This document shows positions 1 to 6,624 of a DNA stretch of 12,068 nt, piece after piece (position 1 is the first letter of the stretch; each line of letters starts with the position of its first letter). The stretch comes from Chloroflexota bacterium. Its GTDB lineage: Bacteria; Chloroflexota; Dehalococcoidia; Lucifugimonadales; Lucifugimonadaceae. The notes below the pieces were generated by a model that was not told the DNA's origin, ran no database searches, and worked only from the letters and a program-made list of their open reading frames with translations. Location: contig PCAX01000055.1 of the NCBI GenBank assembly GCA_002730795.1, positions 1 to 12,068 of the forward strand, given 5' to 3'. The position numbers and the translations under genes were made by a program.

Positions 1-26
1 ATATTTGGTTTGTCTTTATCGGGCAT
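1..26 (-). CDS. possible start of a divergent gene, cut by the window edge
   Basis: On the minus strand an ATG at position 26 opens a frame reading M-P-D-K-D-K-P-N up to the window edge. A GGGA ribosome-binding-like stretch lies six bases upstream. The hydrophilic, lysine-rich start would suit a cytoplasmic protein. It would be divergent from the hydrolase at 184, leaving 157 bases of shared upstream sequence. Eight codons are too few to identify a product or prove coding. The alternative is that this is simply intergenic sequence. Confidence 0.25.
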
Positions 27-76
27 TTACTATCCCTGTTTTCCTTAAAATAGCAAACTTGAGAAAAGTTTTTAGT

Positions 77-107
77 TTGGTTTCTATCCAAAAGTTTACA
101 CTATAAT
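77..107 (+). promoter_or_regulatory. candidate sigma-70-type promoter for the first hydrolase
   Basis: A perfect TATAAT lies at 102-107, and a poor -35-like TTGGTT at 77-82 is 19 bases upstream, which is longer than the usual 17. Transcription would start near 113 and leave about 70 bases of leader before the ATG at 184. In sequence this AT-rich, a -10 match can arise by chance. Confidence 0.3.
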
Positions 108-183
108 CAGAAAAATTATTTTTAGGTATTAATTACATTCAGGCTACCTAACTAGAACTTCAAAAAGGTTAATTGCACAAATT

Positions 184-1083
184 ATGACTTTTAATATTAC
201 AGTTGATAATAATTGCGTTTACGAGTATTTAACTCGGCGGGAAAGACCAAAAGGAATTATCCATATCAGCCACGGTATGGCTGAGCATATAAATAGATAT
301 AATTGGCTTATTACCAAACTCAACTCTGACGGTTTTCATGTCATTTCAGCTGATCATAAAGGTCATGGTATTGGGATAAATAACGGAGATATGCCTGGTT
401 ATTTTGCCAATCAAAATGGTTGGGAACTTGTAACAAGAAATCTTAGAGAATTAATTTTATCGACCAATGATAAATATCCAAATTTAAATCAATTTTTAAT
501 TGGTCATAGTATGGGTTCATGGATCGCTTTGTCCGCTATCCAGAAACCTTTACCAATTAAAGGTCTTATACTAACCGGCTCATCTAAAATACCAAACTTT
601 TTAATTCGAATTCAAAGATTATTAATCGCAATCGAAATCTTTAGGCAGGGAAAAATGGGTACGAGTGATTTATTAAATTTAATCACAATTAGATCATTTA
701 ACAAAAGTTTTAAACCCAACAGGACAAACAGTGACTGGATATCATCCGACAATTCCAACGTTGACGAATATATCAAAGATCCTTTGTGTGGATTTAGAGT
801 TACAAATAGTTTATGGGATGATCAATCTATAGGAATGCTGTCTGTTTTTAATCGTCGAGGTTATAAAGATAGCAATACCAATGTACCTATTCTATTACTA
901 TCAGGCTCTTTGGATCCTGTGGGACGAAATGGAAAAGGAGTCAGATCCTTATTTATGTATCTTAAAGGCATTTTTCCTGATATCAAATATGAACTAATAG
1001 ATAATGCAAGGCATGAAGTATTCAGCGAACAAAACAAAGAATTATCGTACGGAATACTCAAAAAATTTATTACAAAATATTAA
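184..1083 (+). CDS. alpha/beta hydrolase, lysophospholipase / monoacylglycerol lipase-like
   Basis: A 299-residue serine hydrolase of the Hydrolase_4 (PldB/monoacylglycerol lipase) type, likely cytoplasmic and cleaving an ester of a small lipid or similar substrate. The oxyanion-hole motif HGMAEH is at residues 30-35. The nucleophile elbow GHSMG is at 107-111, with Ser109 as nucleophile. The acid is probably Asp244 in GSLDP, and the base is His277 in NARHEVF. All three fall at the expected spacing, and the length is normal for the family. No signal peptide is visible. The ATG at 184 has no good Shine-Dalgarno (an AAAAAGG is about 15 bases upstream), but the next Met is beyond the first conserved strand, so this start is kept. 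The gene converges on the metal transporter operon and has no obvious partner. The fold is clear; the substrate cannot be read from sequence. Confidence 0.88.
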   Translation: MTFNITVDNNCVYEYLTRRERPKGIIHISHGMAEHINRYNWLITKLNSDGFHVISADHKGHGIGINNGDMPGYFANQNGWELVTRNLRELILSTNDKYPNLNQFLIGHSMGSWIALSAIQKPLPIKGLILTGSSKIPNFLIRIQRLLIAIEIFRQGKMGTSDLLNLITIRSFNKSFKPNRTNSDWISSDNSNVDEYIKDPLCGFRVTNSLWDDQSIGMLSVFNRRGYKDSNTNVPILLLSGSLDPVGRNGKGVRSLFMYLKGIFPDIKYELIDNARHEVFSEQNKELSYGILKKFITKY

Positions 1084-1181
1084 AGAATTACTGTTTTATA
1101 ACGTCTCAAATGTGTTTAGAGGTATAAGAAACCTAATCTGGTTCGGTGGAGTATTTTTAATACAACGAGGATCGGTCGTTC

Positions 1182-1197
1182 ATTCTGCCACCAGAAT
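1182..1197 (-). terminator. weak hairpin directly after the permease stop
   Basis: ATTCTG (1182-1187) and CAGAAT (1192-1197) form a six-base-pair stem with a four-base loop, abutting the permease stop codon on the minus strand. No U-tract follows on either strand. A second small hairpin, GTATT-TTT-AATAC, lies at 1151-1163. These could help end convergent transcription from the hydrolase and the transporter operon, but neither is a canonical intrinsic terminator. Confidence 0.25.
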
Positions 1198-2016
1198 TCA
1201 TCGTGATTTCCAGTTTTTGACTAATGATAAACCAAAAATAGTAGAGGATACTAATGCGATTGATGGGCCGGAAGGTAAATTGAAATAGTATGAGATATAA
1301 AGCCCTACCACTGCTGAAATCACTCCAAAAATTATTCCTAAAATAATTATTTGCGGGAAACGTTTGGCGATCATGCTTGCTGCGGCAGCGGGCGTTATCA
1401 ACATTCCGATAACTAACACAACCCCAACAACTTGAAGTGACATTACGATTACGACAGATAACAAAACTAGCAGCAAGTAGTCCAATTTATCGGAAGGTAT
1501 GCCAGCGACCGTAGCTCCTTCAAAATCAAAACCAACAAAAACCATCGGCTTATAAAGAATGATCATGACCACTAACAAAACAATGGTCAGAGCAATCGTT
1601 ACAAATACGTCCGTGGTAGATGTGTTTAGTACCTGGCCAAGTAATATATCTTCTACACTAACGCTAGTACCACCTAATAACGCAAGTGTCAGTAAGCCTA
1701 TCGAAAACAGAGCCGAAAAGATAATCCCGATCGATGTATCATTAGACACTCTAGTTTTTTTTACAATATATCCAATGCAAAGAGCCACAATGACCGCATT
1801 GGGAACGGCTCCGATTATTGGGCTAAATCCTATTGCGTAGGCTACTACCATTCCAGGTAAAACCGAGTGTGCTAAGGCGTCGCCCATGAATCCCATTTCT
1901 CGATTAATTACGAAAGCTCCTAGAAATGGACACATTATTCCTACTAATATGCAGACTATTAAAGCTCTTACAATAAACGAGTATTGAAGGGGTTCCAGTA
2001 TGAAATCAATTCCCAT
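1198..2016 (-). CDS. metal (Zn/Mn) ABC transporter permease, ABC-3 family
   Basis: Membrane subunit of a ZnuB/TroC/MntB-type importer for Zn2+ or Mn2+, acting in the cytoplasmic membrane with the ATPase and receptor encoded just upstream. Starting at the ATG at 2016 it has 272 residues, normal for the family, and about eight hydrophobic segments. Family signatures are GDALAHSVLPG (46-55 region, His50), the GVVLVIGMLITPAAAA helix (198-213), and LPSGPSIALV near the C-terminus (247-256). The frame is open to an ATG at 2067, but that start would overlap the ATPase by 62 bases and lacks a well-spaced ribosome-binding site. The ATG at 2016 overlaps by 11 bases and has a GGGGCGG stretch seven bases upstream, so it is preferred. 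Third gene of a three-gene operon. Zinc versus manganese cannot be decided from this subunit. Confidence 0.92.
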   Translation of the reverse strand: MGIDFILEPLQYSFIVRALIVCILVGIMCPFLGAFVINREMGFMGDALAHSVLPGMVVAYAIGFSPIIGAVPNAVIVALCIGYIVKKTRVSNDTSIGIIFSALFSIGLLTLALLGGTSVSVEDILLGQVLNTSTTDVFVTIALTIVLLVVMIILYKPMVFVGFDFEGATVAGIPSDKLDYLLLVLLSVVIVMSLQVVGVVLVIGMLITPAAAASMIAKRFPQIIILGIIFGVISAVVGLYISYYFNLPSGPSIALVSSTIFGLSLVKNWKSR

Positions 2017-2833
2017 TATTATGCCGCCCCATATGATGTTCGGCAAATTTTTCGCCGTGAACCCCATAAAGTTCAGTTAAAACCTCTTCTGTAAATACTG
2101 ATTCAGGATTTCCATGCGCACAAATGTGTCCGTTAATACATAGGACTTCATCGAATCTGTCTGAAAGACTATTTAAATCGTGCGTCGCCATAAGAATTGT
2201 CTTGCCTTCATCTCTCAGACTACGTAACACATCTATTACACCTTCTTGGGATGCTATATCGACACCACTGAATGCTTCATCCAGCAACAATATCTCCGCT
2301 TCTTGAGCTAGAGCACGGGCAATAAAAGTTCGTTGTCGCTGTCCACCTGAAAGATTAGAGACTAAATGGTTTCTGTGGGACCACATGTCTACTTTCCTTA
2401 GGGATTCTTCAATTATTGGGCTGCTGTAAAATCCTAATTTTTGTAGAGCAGAGCCCCTACCAGTCCTTCCTAAACCAACAACATCTTTAACGGAGAGAGG
2501 GAATCTCCAGTTTACCTGCTCTTTTTGTGGAACATAACTAATTTTCCCACGTAAATTCCCAGGTGATTCACCGTTAATTAGGATTGTTCCGTGTGTTATC
2601 TTTTGGAGTCCAACAAGAGCGTTAAATAGGGTGCTCTTACCTCCTCCGTTTGGTCCAACAACTCCAGTAAGTACGCCTCTGGAAATTGAAAAGGAAACAT
2701 TATCCAAGGCAAGAATGTTTTCAAATTCAACACAGACGTCAAAAACTTGTATACAACATTTACATTCGTCGCCCATTTCCCTTATACACATGGAACATTT
2801 GATTTTTTTTTGGTATGCAATGTTAGGTTTCAT
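2006..2833 (-). CDS. metal (Zn/Mn) ABC transporter ATP-binding protein with Cys-rich N-terminus
   Basis: The 275-residue ATPase that powers the metal importer from the cytoplasmic side. Walker A GPNGGGKST is at 60-68, the Q-loop Gln at 103, the signature LSGGQ at 161-165, Walker B ILLLDE at 181-186 and the H-loop His at 218. All key residues are intact. The ATG overlaps the receptor gene's TGA as ATGA, which implies translational coupling and fixes the start. Oddity: family members usually begin near the first strand (here about residue 28), but this one has an extra hydrophilic stretch with Cys13, Cys16, Cys24, Cys26 and Cys27 (CxxC-x7-CxCC). The C-terminus has four His within 13 residues (259, 266, 267, 271). 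These may bind metal and sense intracellular zinc; that is inference. Met15 as an alternative start would remove only one of the five cysteines. Confidence 0.93.
   Translation of the reverse strand: MKPNIAYQKKIKCSMCIREMGDECKCCIQVFDVCVEFENILALDNVSFSISRGVLTGVVGPNGGGKSTLFNALVGLQKITHGTILINGESPGNLRGKISYVPQKEQVNWRFPLSVKDVVGLGRTGRGSALQKLGFYSSPIIEESLRKVDMWSHRNHLVSNLSGGQRQRTFIARALAQEAEILLLDEAFSGVDIASQEGVIDVLRSLRDEGKTILMATHDLNSLSDRFDEVLCINGHICAHGNPESVFTEEVLTELYGVHGEKFAEHHMGRHNNGN
2024..2030 (-). promoter_or_regulatory. ribosome-binding-like site deciding the permease start
   Basis: On the minus strand GGGGCGG lies seven bases before the ATG at 2016. The alternative ATG at 2067 has only an AGAGG about 15 bases away. 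Together with the shorter gene overlap this favours 2016. The match to AGGAGG is imperfect. Confidence 0.4.
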
Positions 2834-3780
2834 TGGTTTTTAAGATTTTCAATTATTATGTCTATGTTACTTTTCATAAAAGTAACATAGTTTTGGTTTT
2901 TGTCTTTTAATGTTTCAACTCCCAAACCCGATACTACTTTAATACCTGTTTCATCTGCTACTGTTTTTGCAGATTTATCAGGGGTTTCGTTTTCTAGGAA
3001 AATGATTTTTATATCATGTTTTTTTATTAATTTCACAGCGTTTACTAAGTCTTCGGGCTTTACTCCAGCCTCTGAACTAACGTTAGGAATTACTGCATGA
3101 ATTACGTCGATGTCATAACGTTTACTGAGATAACCTAAAGATTCATGAGCAGTCATAAATTCCCGATTGTTTACTGGGATTTGATTTATTGCGTCTTTGA
3201 TGTATTTATCTAGGTCTTCTAGTTCTATAATATATTTTTTTGACCTGCTGTTATAGTAATCTGCTTCGTTAGGATCCAACTGTGATAGCTCATTGGTTAT
3301 AAGCTTTACAGCATCAATCACCATTAGTGGATCAAACCAAAAATGTGGATCATTTGTCCCATGATCATGACTGTGTTTATCTGTCTTCTTTGAAAATTCT
3401 GTTGAAGAAATAACATTTCCTATTTCTATGACTTTAATTTCTGAGTTGTTCGCTAAAAGTTTAGTAATTTTTGCCTCTTCATATGCTAATCCAATAGAAA
3501 ATATCAAGTCAGACTCGGTAATAGTTGCGATCTCTTTTGCCCCTGATTGATAAGAATGAGGGTTTACACCATAAGGGATGATCGATTCAATTAAAAGGTT
3601 GTCCCCGGCAATTTCACTCACCCAATCAGCGATGATGGGAGTTGTCGTCGTCACTCTTATAATTGATTCATCTTGCGACGATCCGGAAGAGGTATTTATT
3701 TCAACATCTTTTGTGGTACTACCAGTAGCGCAACCCAGGATTAACGCAAAAACAAAAATTAAAAACGTATTTTTTTTCAT
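2830..3780 (-). CDS. metal-binding lipoprotein receptor of ABC importer (ZnuA/TroA-like)
   Basis: Extracytoplasmic substrate-binding lipoprotein (cluster A-I) that captures Zn2+ or Mn2+ and delivers it to the permease. It has 316 residues. The signal is short and hydrophobic with lipobox L-I-L-G-C, so Cys17 would be lipidated and the protein anchored on the outer face of the membrane. Expected metal ligands are His75 in NPHSY, His146 in NDPHFWFD and His212 in MTAHESLGY. A His at the third site is typical of zinc-type receptors, whereas manganese receptors such as PsaA carry Glu there. The fourth ligand is not obvious: Glu263, Glu265 and Glu289 are candidates. The His-rich loop (KHSHDHG, 135-141) is short compared with many zinc receptors. 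First gene of the operon. No clear ribosome-binding site precedes the ATG at 3780. A strong hairpin lies within its last 25 codons (2862-2890). Zinc is favoured over manganese, moderately. Confidence 0.92.
   Translation of the reverse strand: MKKNTFLIFVFALILGCATGSTTKDVEINTSSGSSQDESIIRVTTTTPIIADWVSEIAGDNLLIESIIPYGVNPHSYQSGAKEIATITESDLIFSIGLAYEEAKITKLLANNSEIKVIEIGNVISSTEFSKKTDKHSHDHGTNDPHFWFDPLMVIDAVKLITNELSQLDPNEADYYNSRSKKYIIELEDLDKYIKDAINQIPVNNREFMTAHESLGYLSKRYDIDVIHAVIPNVSSEAGVKPEDLVNAVKLIKKHDIKIIFLENETPDKSAKTVADETGIKVVSGLGVETLKDKNQNYVTFMKSNIDIIIENLKNQ
2862..2890 (-). repeat. perfect 13-bp inverted repeat inside the end of the receptor gene
   Basis: CTATGTTACTTTT at 2862-2874 is followed by the three-base loop CAT and then its exact reverse complement at 2878-2890. 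In the operon mRNA this folds into a 13-base-pair hairpin about 30 bases before the ATPase start codon. It lies in coding sequence (residues YVTFMKSNI). It may protect the 3' end of the receptor message or lower ATPase translation; that role is inference. Confidence 0.75.
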
Positions 3781-3818
3781 AGTAAATTAATTGTAAATAC
3801 GGTTGCAGAGGAATGCTA

Positions 3819-3847
3819 ATTACCACAGGCAGGTTTTATATTATCAA
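3819..3847 (-). promoter_or_regulatory. candidate promoter of the metal importer operon with possible Zur half-site
   Basis: On the minus strand TTGATA (plus 3842-3847) and GGTAAT (plus 3819-3824) are 17 bases apart. The -35 match is good and the -10 match mediocre (4 of 6). The -10 region reads TGGTAATTAGCATTCC, where GTAATTA resembles one half of the Bacillus Zur operator. The second half does not match. The -35 overlaps the stop codon of the upstream reductase gene, so read-through from that gene is also possible. Confidence 0.25.
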
Positions 3848-4779
3848 CTTAGAGATCCGTGCTCGTGTGGTCGTAGTGCAGCCTCTATCGCTGTATTTGA
3901 TGGGGTGGCTATGTTGTGTTTGCGTCCCAATTCATTGACCCGGCCGTTTAGCAAGCCAATCTCTATTGGTCTTCCGGCTAGCAGATCATGACCCATAGAT
4001 CCAATAATAAATGGTTCTCTCGCTTTCGTAGATCTCAATGTACTGTTAGCAGTATCGTCCGGTATATCAACTCCCTCCGCTTTTCCGACCGCTACTACTT
4101 CAGCTAAAACCTGGAGGTACATATCGGTAGTTGTCGTTTGCGAAAAGATTTCACCGATGGGTTTTCTAGTTAATGCGGTCATCCCACTCAGCGCACAAAT
4201 GAATATGAATTTTTTCCATATCGCAAGAACAATATTTTTGTGTGATTCAACATTCAGACCAGCCTCTGAACAAATAGAAATAATTTCATTGACTCTTCCT
4301 GAATTACCACCATTCATTTCGCCAATTTCCAGTGAGCCCGGTCCTCCCTTTTGGGAGATTATCCCCGGTTCTTCTATCATTGATGACACCGTTGCTGTAC
4401 ATCCTAAAACGTGGTTTACACCAAAAGCCTCACTCAGGAGGTGTTCGCTATCAATACCATTTTGTGTCGAGATTATTAATGTTTTGGGTCCGATTAGATT
4501 GTGCATTGCTTTTATTGCATCAAATGTTCCGTAACTTTTTACTGCAAAAATTATTAAATCGACTGTTCCTATCGAATCCATATTGTCAGTTGCAGTAATG
4601 TCCAAGTGGAAATCGCCTAACAGTACAGAATTGACTTGAAGTCCTTTAGATTTTATTGAATCAAGATGTGATCCACGTGCGATCATAGTTACGTCATGTC
4701 CTTGTTTGGAAAGGGCGCCACCATAGTAGCCACCTGTTCCACCAGCACCGACCACAGCAACTTTAATTACGTTTGACAT
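3844..4779 (-). CDS. ketopantoate reductase family protein (2-dehydropantoate 2-reductase-like)
   Basis: A 311-residue NAD(P)H-dependent reductase of the ApbA/PanE family, cytoplasmic, expected to reduce a 2-keto acid. The N-terminal Rossmann motif GAGGTGG is at 11-17, K81-S is in AVKSYGT, and N107-G is in STQNG. The C-terminal helical domain has WKK with Lys190 as probable catalytic base, Ser261 in GSMGHDLL and Glu273 in RPIEIGLLNG, matching E. coli PanE Lys176, Ser244 and Glu256. The two Asn of the E. coli NCVINPLTAL segment are Ile194 and Ser198 here, so the substrate may differ from ketopantoate. The frame is open to a TTG at 4785, but AAGGA sits six bases before the ATG at 4779, so the ATG is chosen. 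No panB, panC or panD is nearby. A metal importer gene follows 63 bases downstream. Confidence 0.87.
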   Translation of the reverse strand: MSNVIKVAVVGAGGTGGYYGGALSKQGHDVTMIARGSHLDSIKSKGLQVNSVLLGDFHLDITATDNMDSIGTVDLIIFAVKSYGTFDAIKAMHNLIGPKTLIISTQNGIDSEHLLSEAFGVNHVLGCTATVSSMIEEPGIISQKGGPGSLEIGEMNGGNSGRVNEIISICSEAGLNVESHKNIVLAIWKKFIFICALSGMTALTRKPIGEIFSQTTTTDMYLQVLAEVVAVGKAEGVDIPDDTANSTLRSTKAREPFIIGSMGHDLLAGRPIEIGLLNGRVNELGRKHNIATPSNTAIEAALRPHEHGSLS

Positions 4780-4785
4780 TGACAA

Positions 4786-4790
4786 TCCTT
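4786..4790 (-). promoter_or_regulatory. ribosome-binding site of the ketopantoate reductase-like gene
   Basis: AAGGA on the minus strand ends six bases before the ATG at 4779 and directly abuts the TTG at 4785. It therefore selects the ATG as start and excludes the TTG. Confidence 0.7.
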
Positions 4791-4968
4791 CTGTATTCTA
4801 ATGCTCTCAGTTTATTATTCGTACCAACGGGTATTTTCTAAATCATATTTCAGTCCCATGCAATTGTAATTGAACTGTTCGGGTTTTGAAATTTTGTAAA
4901 ATACGAATCAGTAAAAAAAATATCTATTTAAGTTTCGTTTTTTGCTGAGTTCGACATATAACTTGGCT

Positions 4969-4973
4969 GGAGG
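4969..4973 (+). promoter_or_regulatory. strong ribosome-binding site of the second hydrolase
   Basis: GGAGG is followed by four A residues and the ATG at 4978. This is the best Shine-Dalgarno in the window and shows that translation starts at 4978 rather than at the in-frame TTG at 4942. Confidence 0.85.
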
Positions 4974-4977
4974 AAAA

Positions 4978-5772
4978 ATGCCAGAATATACATATAAAGC
5001 TAGTGAAACAAATATAAATTATTTCTGTAATGACGTTGAATCTGATACGACTATTTTCTTTATCCACGGCTGGACTGGTGGATGGGAAGTATGGAAACCA
5101 ATGATTCAAGAATTCAAAAAGTTTAAGGTTTATGCTGTAGATTTGCCTGGGCATAATAAATCGGGACATATAGAAAAATACAATATTTCTACGTACTACC
5201 CTCCCATCCTGCAAATGATCAATTCTCTAAACGAGAAAAATCTAATTCTTGTTGGGCATTCATTGGGATCATCGTCATCAATTGAAATTGCTTCAAGAAC
5301 TGACAAGATACAGTCGATGTTACTTGAAGATCCGCCTTGGTTTTCTGAAAAAAAAGATCATACCTTAAGTCCTGATGGGAGAGAGGATTTCTTTTTGGAA
5401 CGGAAACCGAAATGGAGGACTGTACTTGATGCAATTTTTGATTATCAACAATACGATCCTGAAATCTTCAAAACGGATCCATACTGGGGTGCCGTAAGAG
5501 CGAGTTATGCTTTTCACCATGATTTGAATATTTGGAATGTGGGACCTGGTTGGGTATGGCATGATGCCCCAAAATTAGCCGAATCAGTTAGTGCTAAAAC
5601 TATTCTTGTCGGAGGTAATACCCAAAAAGGAGGACTCATGTTGGAAAGTATTGCAAAAAAAGTTCAATCTAATATTTTCTACTGTGAAATTCACTATTGG
5701 GACACTGGACATGGTGTTAGAGCCGAAAAACCATATGAATTTAATAAGTTACTTTGGAGTTTGATTGATTGA
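4978..5772 (+). CDS. alpha/beta fold hydrolase with possible relocated catalytic acid
   Basis: A 264-residue alpha/beta hydrolase of the Abhydrolase_1/6 kind (esterase, lipase, dehalogenase-like group), cytoplasmic, with no signal peptide. The oxyanion motif HGWTGG is at 30-35. The nucleophile elbow GHSLG is at 93-97, with Ser95. The base is probably His245 in DTGHGV. The usual acid position after strand 7 reads VGGNTQKGG (211-219), with Asn and Thr instead of Asp. An acidic pair, Glu117-Asp118, in LLEDPPW after the nucleophile domain's next strand could supply the acid, as the post-strand-6 Glu does in LinB haloalkane dehalogenase; this is inference. The start is fixed by GGAGG. The lipoprotein gene follows after 28 bases, probably in one transcript. 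Substrate unknown. Confidence 0.86.
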   Translation: MPEYTYKASETNINYFCNDVESDTTIFFIHGWTGGWEVWKPMIQEFKKFKVYAVDLPGHNKSGHIEKYNISTYYPPILQMINSLNEKNLILVGHSLGSSSSIEIASRTDKIQSMLLEDPPWFSEKKDHTLSPDGREDFFLERKPKWRTVLDAIFDYQQYDPEIFKTDPYWGAVRASYAFHHDLNIWNVGPGWVWHDAPKLAESVSAKTILVGGNTQKGGLMLESIAKKVQSNIFYCEIHYWDTGHGVRAEKPYEFNKLLWSLID

Positions 5773-5800
5773 TGAAGGTCCCCATTTTAAGTTGGTTGGT

Positions 5801-6373
5801 ATGAAATTCGGATTATTTTCCACAGCATTCTTATTCGTGATTTTTGTAGCCTGTGGCAATAGTGGCGGGAATCAAACGGAACTAACTGTTAATGATGGTA
5901 TTGAAAACATTATACCGTCTGAAACGATTTTGACTCAAGACAATTTGAAAGATGCAGGTTTTAAGATTGCCAAGAAATACAATGTGGAAGGACTAACCGC
6001 CGCTAACGCTGCTGTTTTTGGTTTTTGGAGGCCAGATGGATCTGATGCTAAAGAATACGAGATAAGGTTTTATCCTAGTCATGAAATTGCGGTTCAAACA
6101 GGTACGTATTTTGCTGATGAGGTTACAGGTGATAACGCGATCCTTGATAAAGATGAATCGGTATGGAAAGAAGGAATAAAAGATCGCAGGTATTTTTTTG
6201 CCGGTCCTATCGGAACTCACGGTAGTGGAGGAGTTAAAGCTAAGTATAGCGGGTATGTAATTTATGGAAACATCATAATGCTTTGCGAAGGGGCAAATTC
6301 TTATCATTCAATTGACCGTTGTAAAGCTTTGTTAGAAGAAATGGGTGTTTCTGAAACTGAAATCTACAAGTGA
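5801..6373 (+). CDS. small secreted lipoprotein, paralogue of the protein at 9622-10122
   Basis: A 190-residue protein with a signal peptide (MKFGLFSTAFLFVIFVAC), a lipobox-like FVAC and predicted lipidated Cys18, then a Gly/Ser/Asn-rich linker. I do not recognise the domain. Distinctive features are VFGFWRP (72-78), YEIRFYPSHEIA (86-97), the HGSGG loop (140-144), then GYVIYGNIIMLCEG with Cys162 and a second Cys174. These two Cys probably form a disulfide outside the cell. The same order of motifs occurs in the lipoprotein on the other strand. The frame extends to a TTG at 5765 inside the hydrolase gene, but the ATG at 5801 begins exactly at a signal peptide and is preferred, although its ribosome-binding site is weak. 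It is probably co-transcribed with the hydrolase 28 bases upstream. Function unknown: perhaps a surface binding or assembly protein. Confidence 0.82.
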   Translation: MKFGLFSTAFLFVIFVACGNSGGNQTELTVNDGIENIIPSETILTQDNLKDAGFKIAKKYNVEGLTAANAAVFGFWRPDGSDAKEYEIRFYPSHEIAVQTGTYFADEVTGDNAILDKDESVWKEGIKDRRYFFAGPIGTHGSGGVKAKYSGYVIYGNIIMLCEGANSYHSIDRCKALLEEMGVSETEIYK

Positions 6374-6486
6374 AATATCTCTGGGAAGAAAATGTTTGTG
6401 TGGATGAACAAATTAAATATGAGATTGTTGGTGGTGGATATCAATTGAAACTTACTTTTGTCCACTATGGTAAAAAACCAATATAA
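6370..6486 (+). CDS. possible small ORF coupled to the lipoprotein gene
   Basis: A GTG at 6370 overlaps the lipoprotein stop as GTGA and opens a 38-codon frame starting V-K-Y-L-W-E-E-N-V and ending H-Y-G-K-K-P-I. The composition is protein-like (Trp, Tyr, Cys, balanced charge), and the four-base overlap is typical of translational coupling. It has no signal, membrane segment or motif I can name. It might be a real small protein, the tail of a decayed gene, or a chance frame in a 251-base gap. Confidence 0.3.
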   Translation: MKYLWEENVCVDEQIKYEIVGGGYQLKLTFVHYGKKPI

Positions 6487-6503
6487 ATTCGAAAGAATTT
6501 TGG
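6478..6503 (+). terminator. hairpin with GAAA loop after the small ORF, no U-tract
   Basis: AAATTC (6485-6490), loop GAAA, and GAATTT (6495-6500) form a six-base-pair stem. CCA at 6478-6480 and TGG at 6501-6503 could extend it after a bulge. It follows the small ORF stop directly. Downstream is TCAAAAAAAAC rather than a T-run, so any termination activity on this strand would be weak. Confidence 0.3.
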
Positions 6504-6527
6504 TCAAAAAAAACAACCAGATTTGTA

Positions 6528-6558
6528 TTCACAATGTGTTAAAATCAGTATTTGTGAA
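6528..6558. repeat. short inverted repeat upstream of the M81 gene
   Basis: TTCACAA at 6528-6534 and TTGTGAA at 6552-6558 are exact reverse complements with 17 bases between them, about 70-100 bases before the M81 start. This spacing would suit a dimeric repressor or activator. Seven base pairs in AT-rich sequence is weak evidence. Confidence 0.25.
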
Positions 6559-6624
6559 AACCCCATGAATAAAAAAATAGGTTTTAATATTTAAGATAAA
6601 AGGTGCTGTAAGCCCTGAGGATAT

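Noticed and set aside
1..109. A 35-codon plus-strand frame open from the left edge that might be the tail of an upstream gene
   Set aside because: It is hydrophobic without pattern, ends within the proposed -10 box, and competes with a better-looking divergent gene start on the minus strand.
1004..1288. A 94-codon plus-strand frame spanning the end of the first hydrolase gene and the end of the permease gene
   Set aside because: It overlaps two well-supported genes in another frame and its translation shows no domain. The convergent gap explains the open stretch.
4157..4534. A 125-codon plus-strand frame inside the ketopantoate reductase-like gene
   Set aside because: It lies wholly antisense to a gene with clear family motifs; this is a shadow frame.
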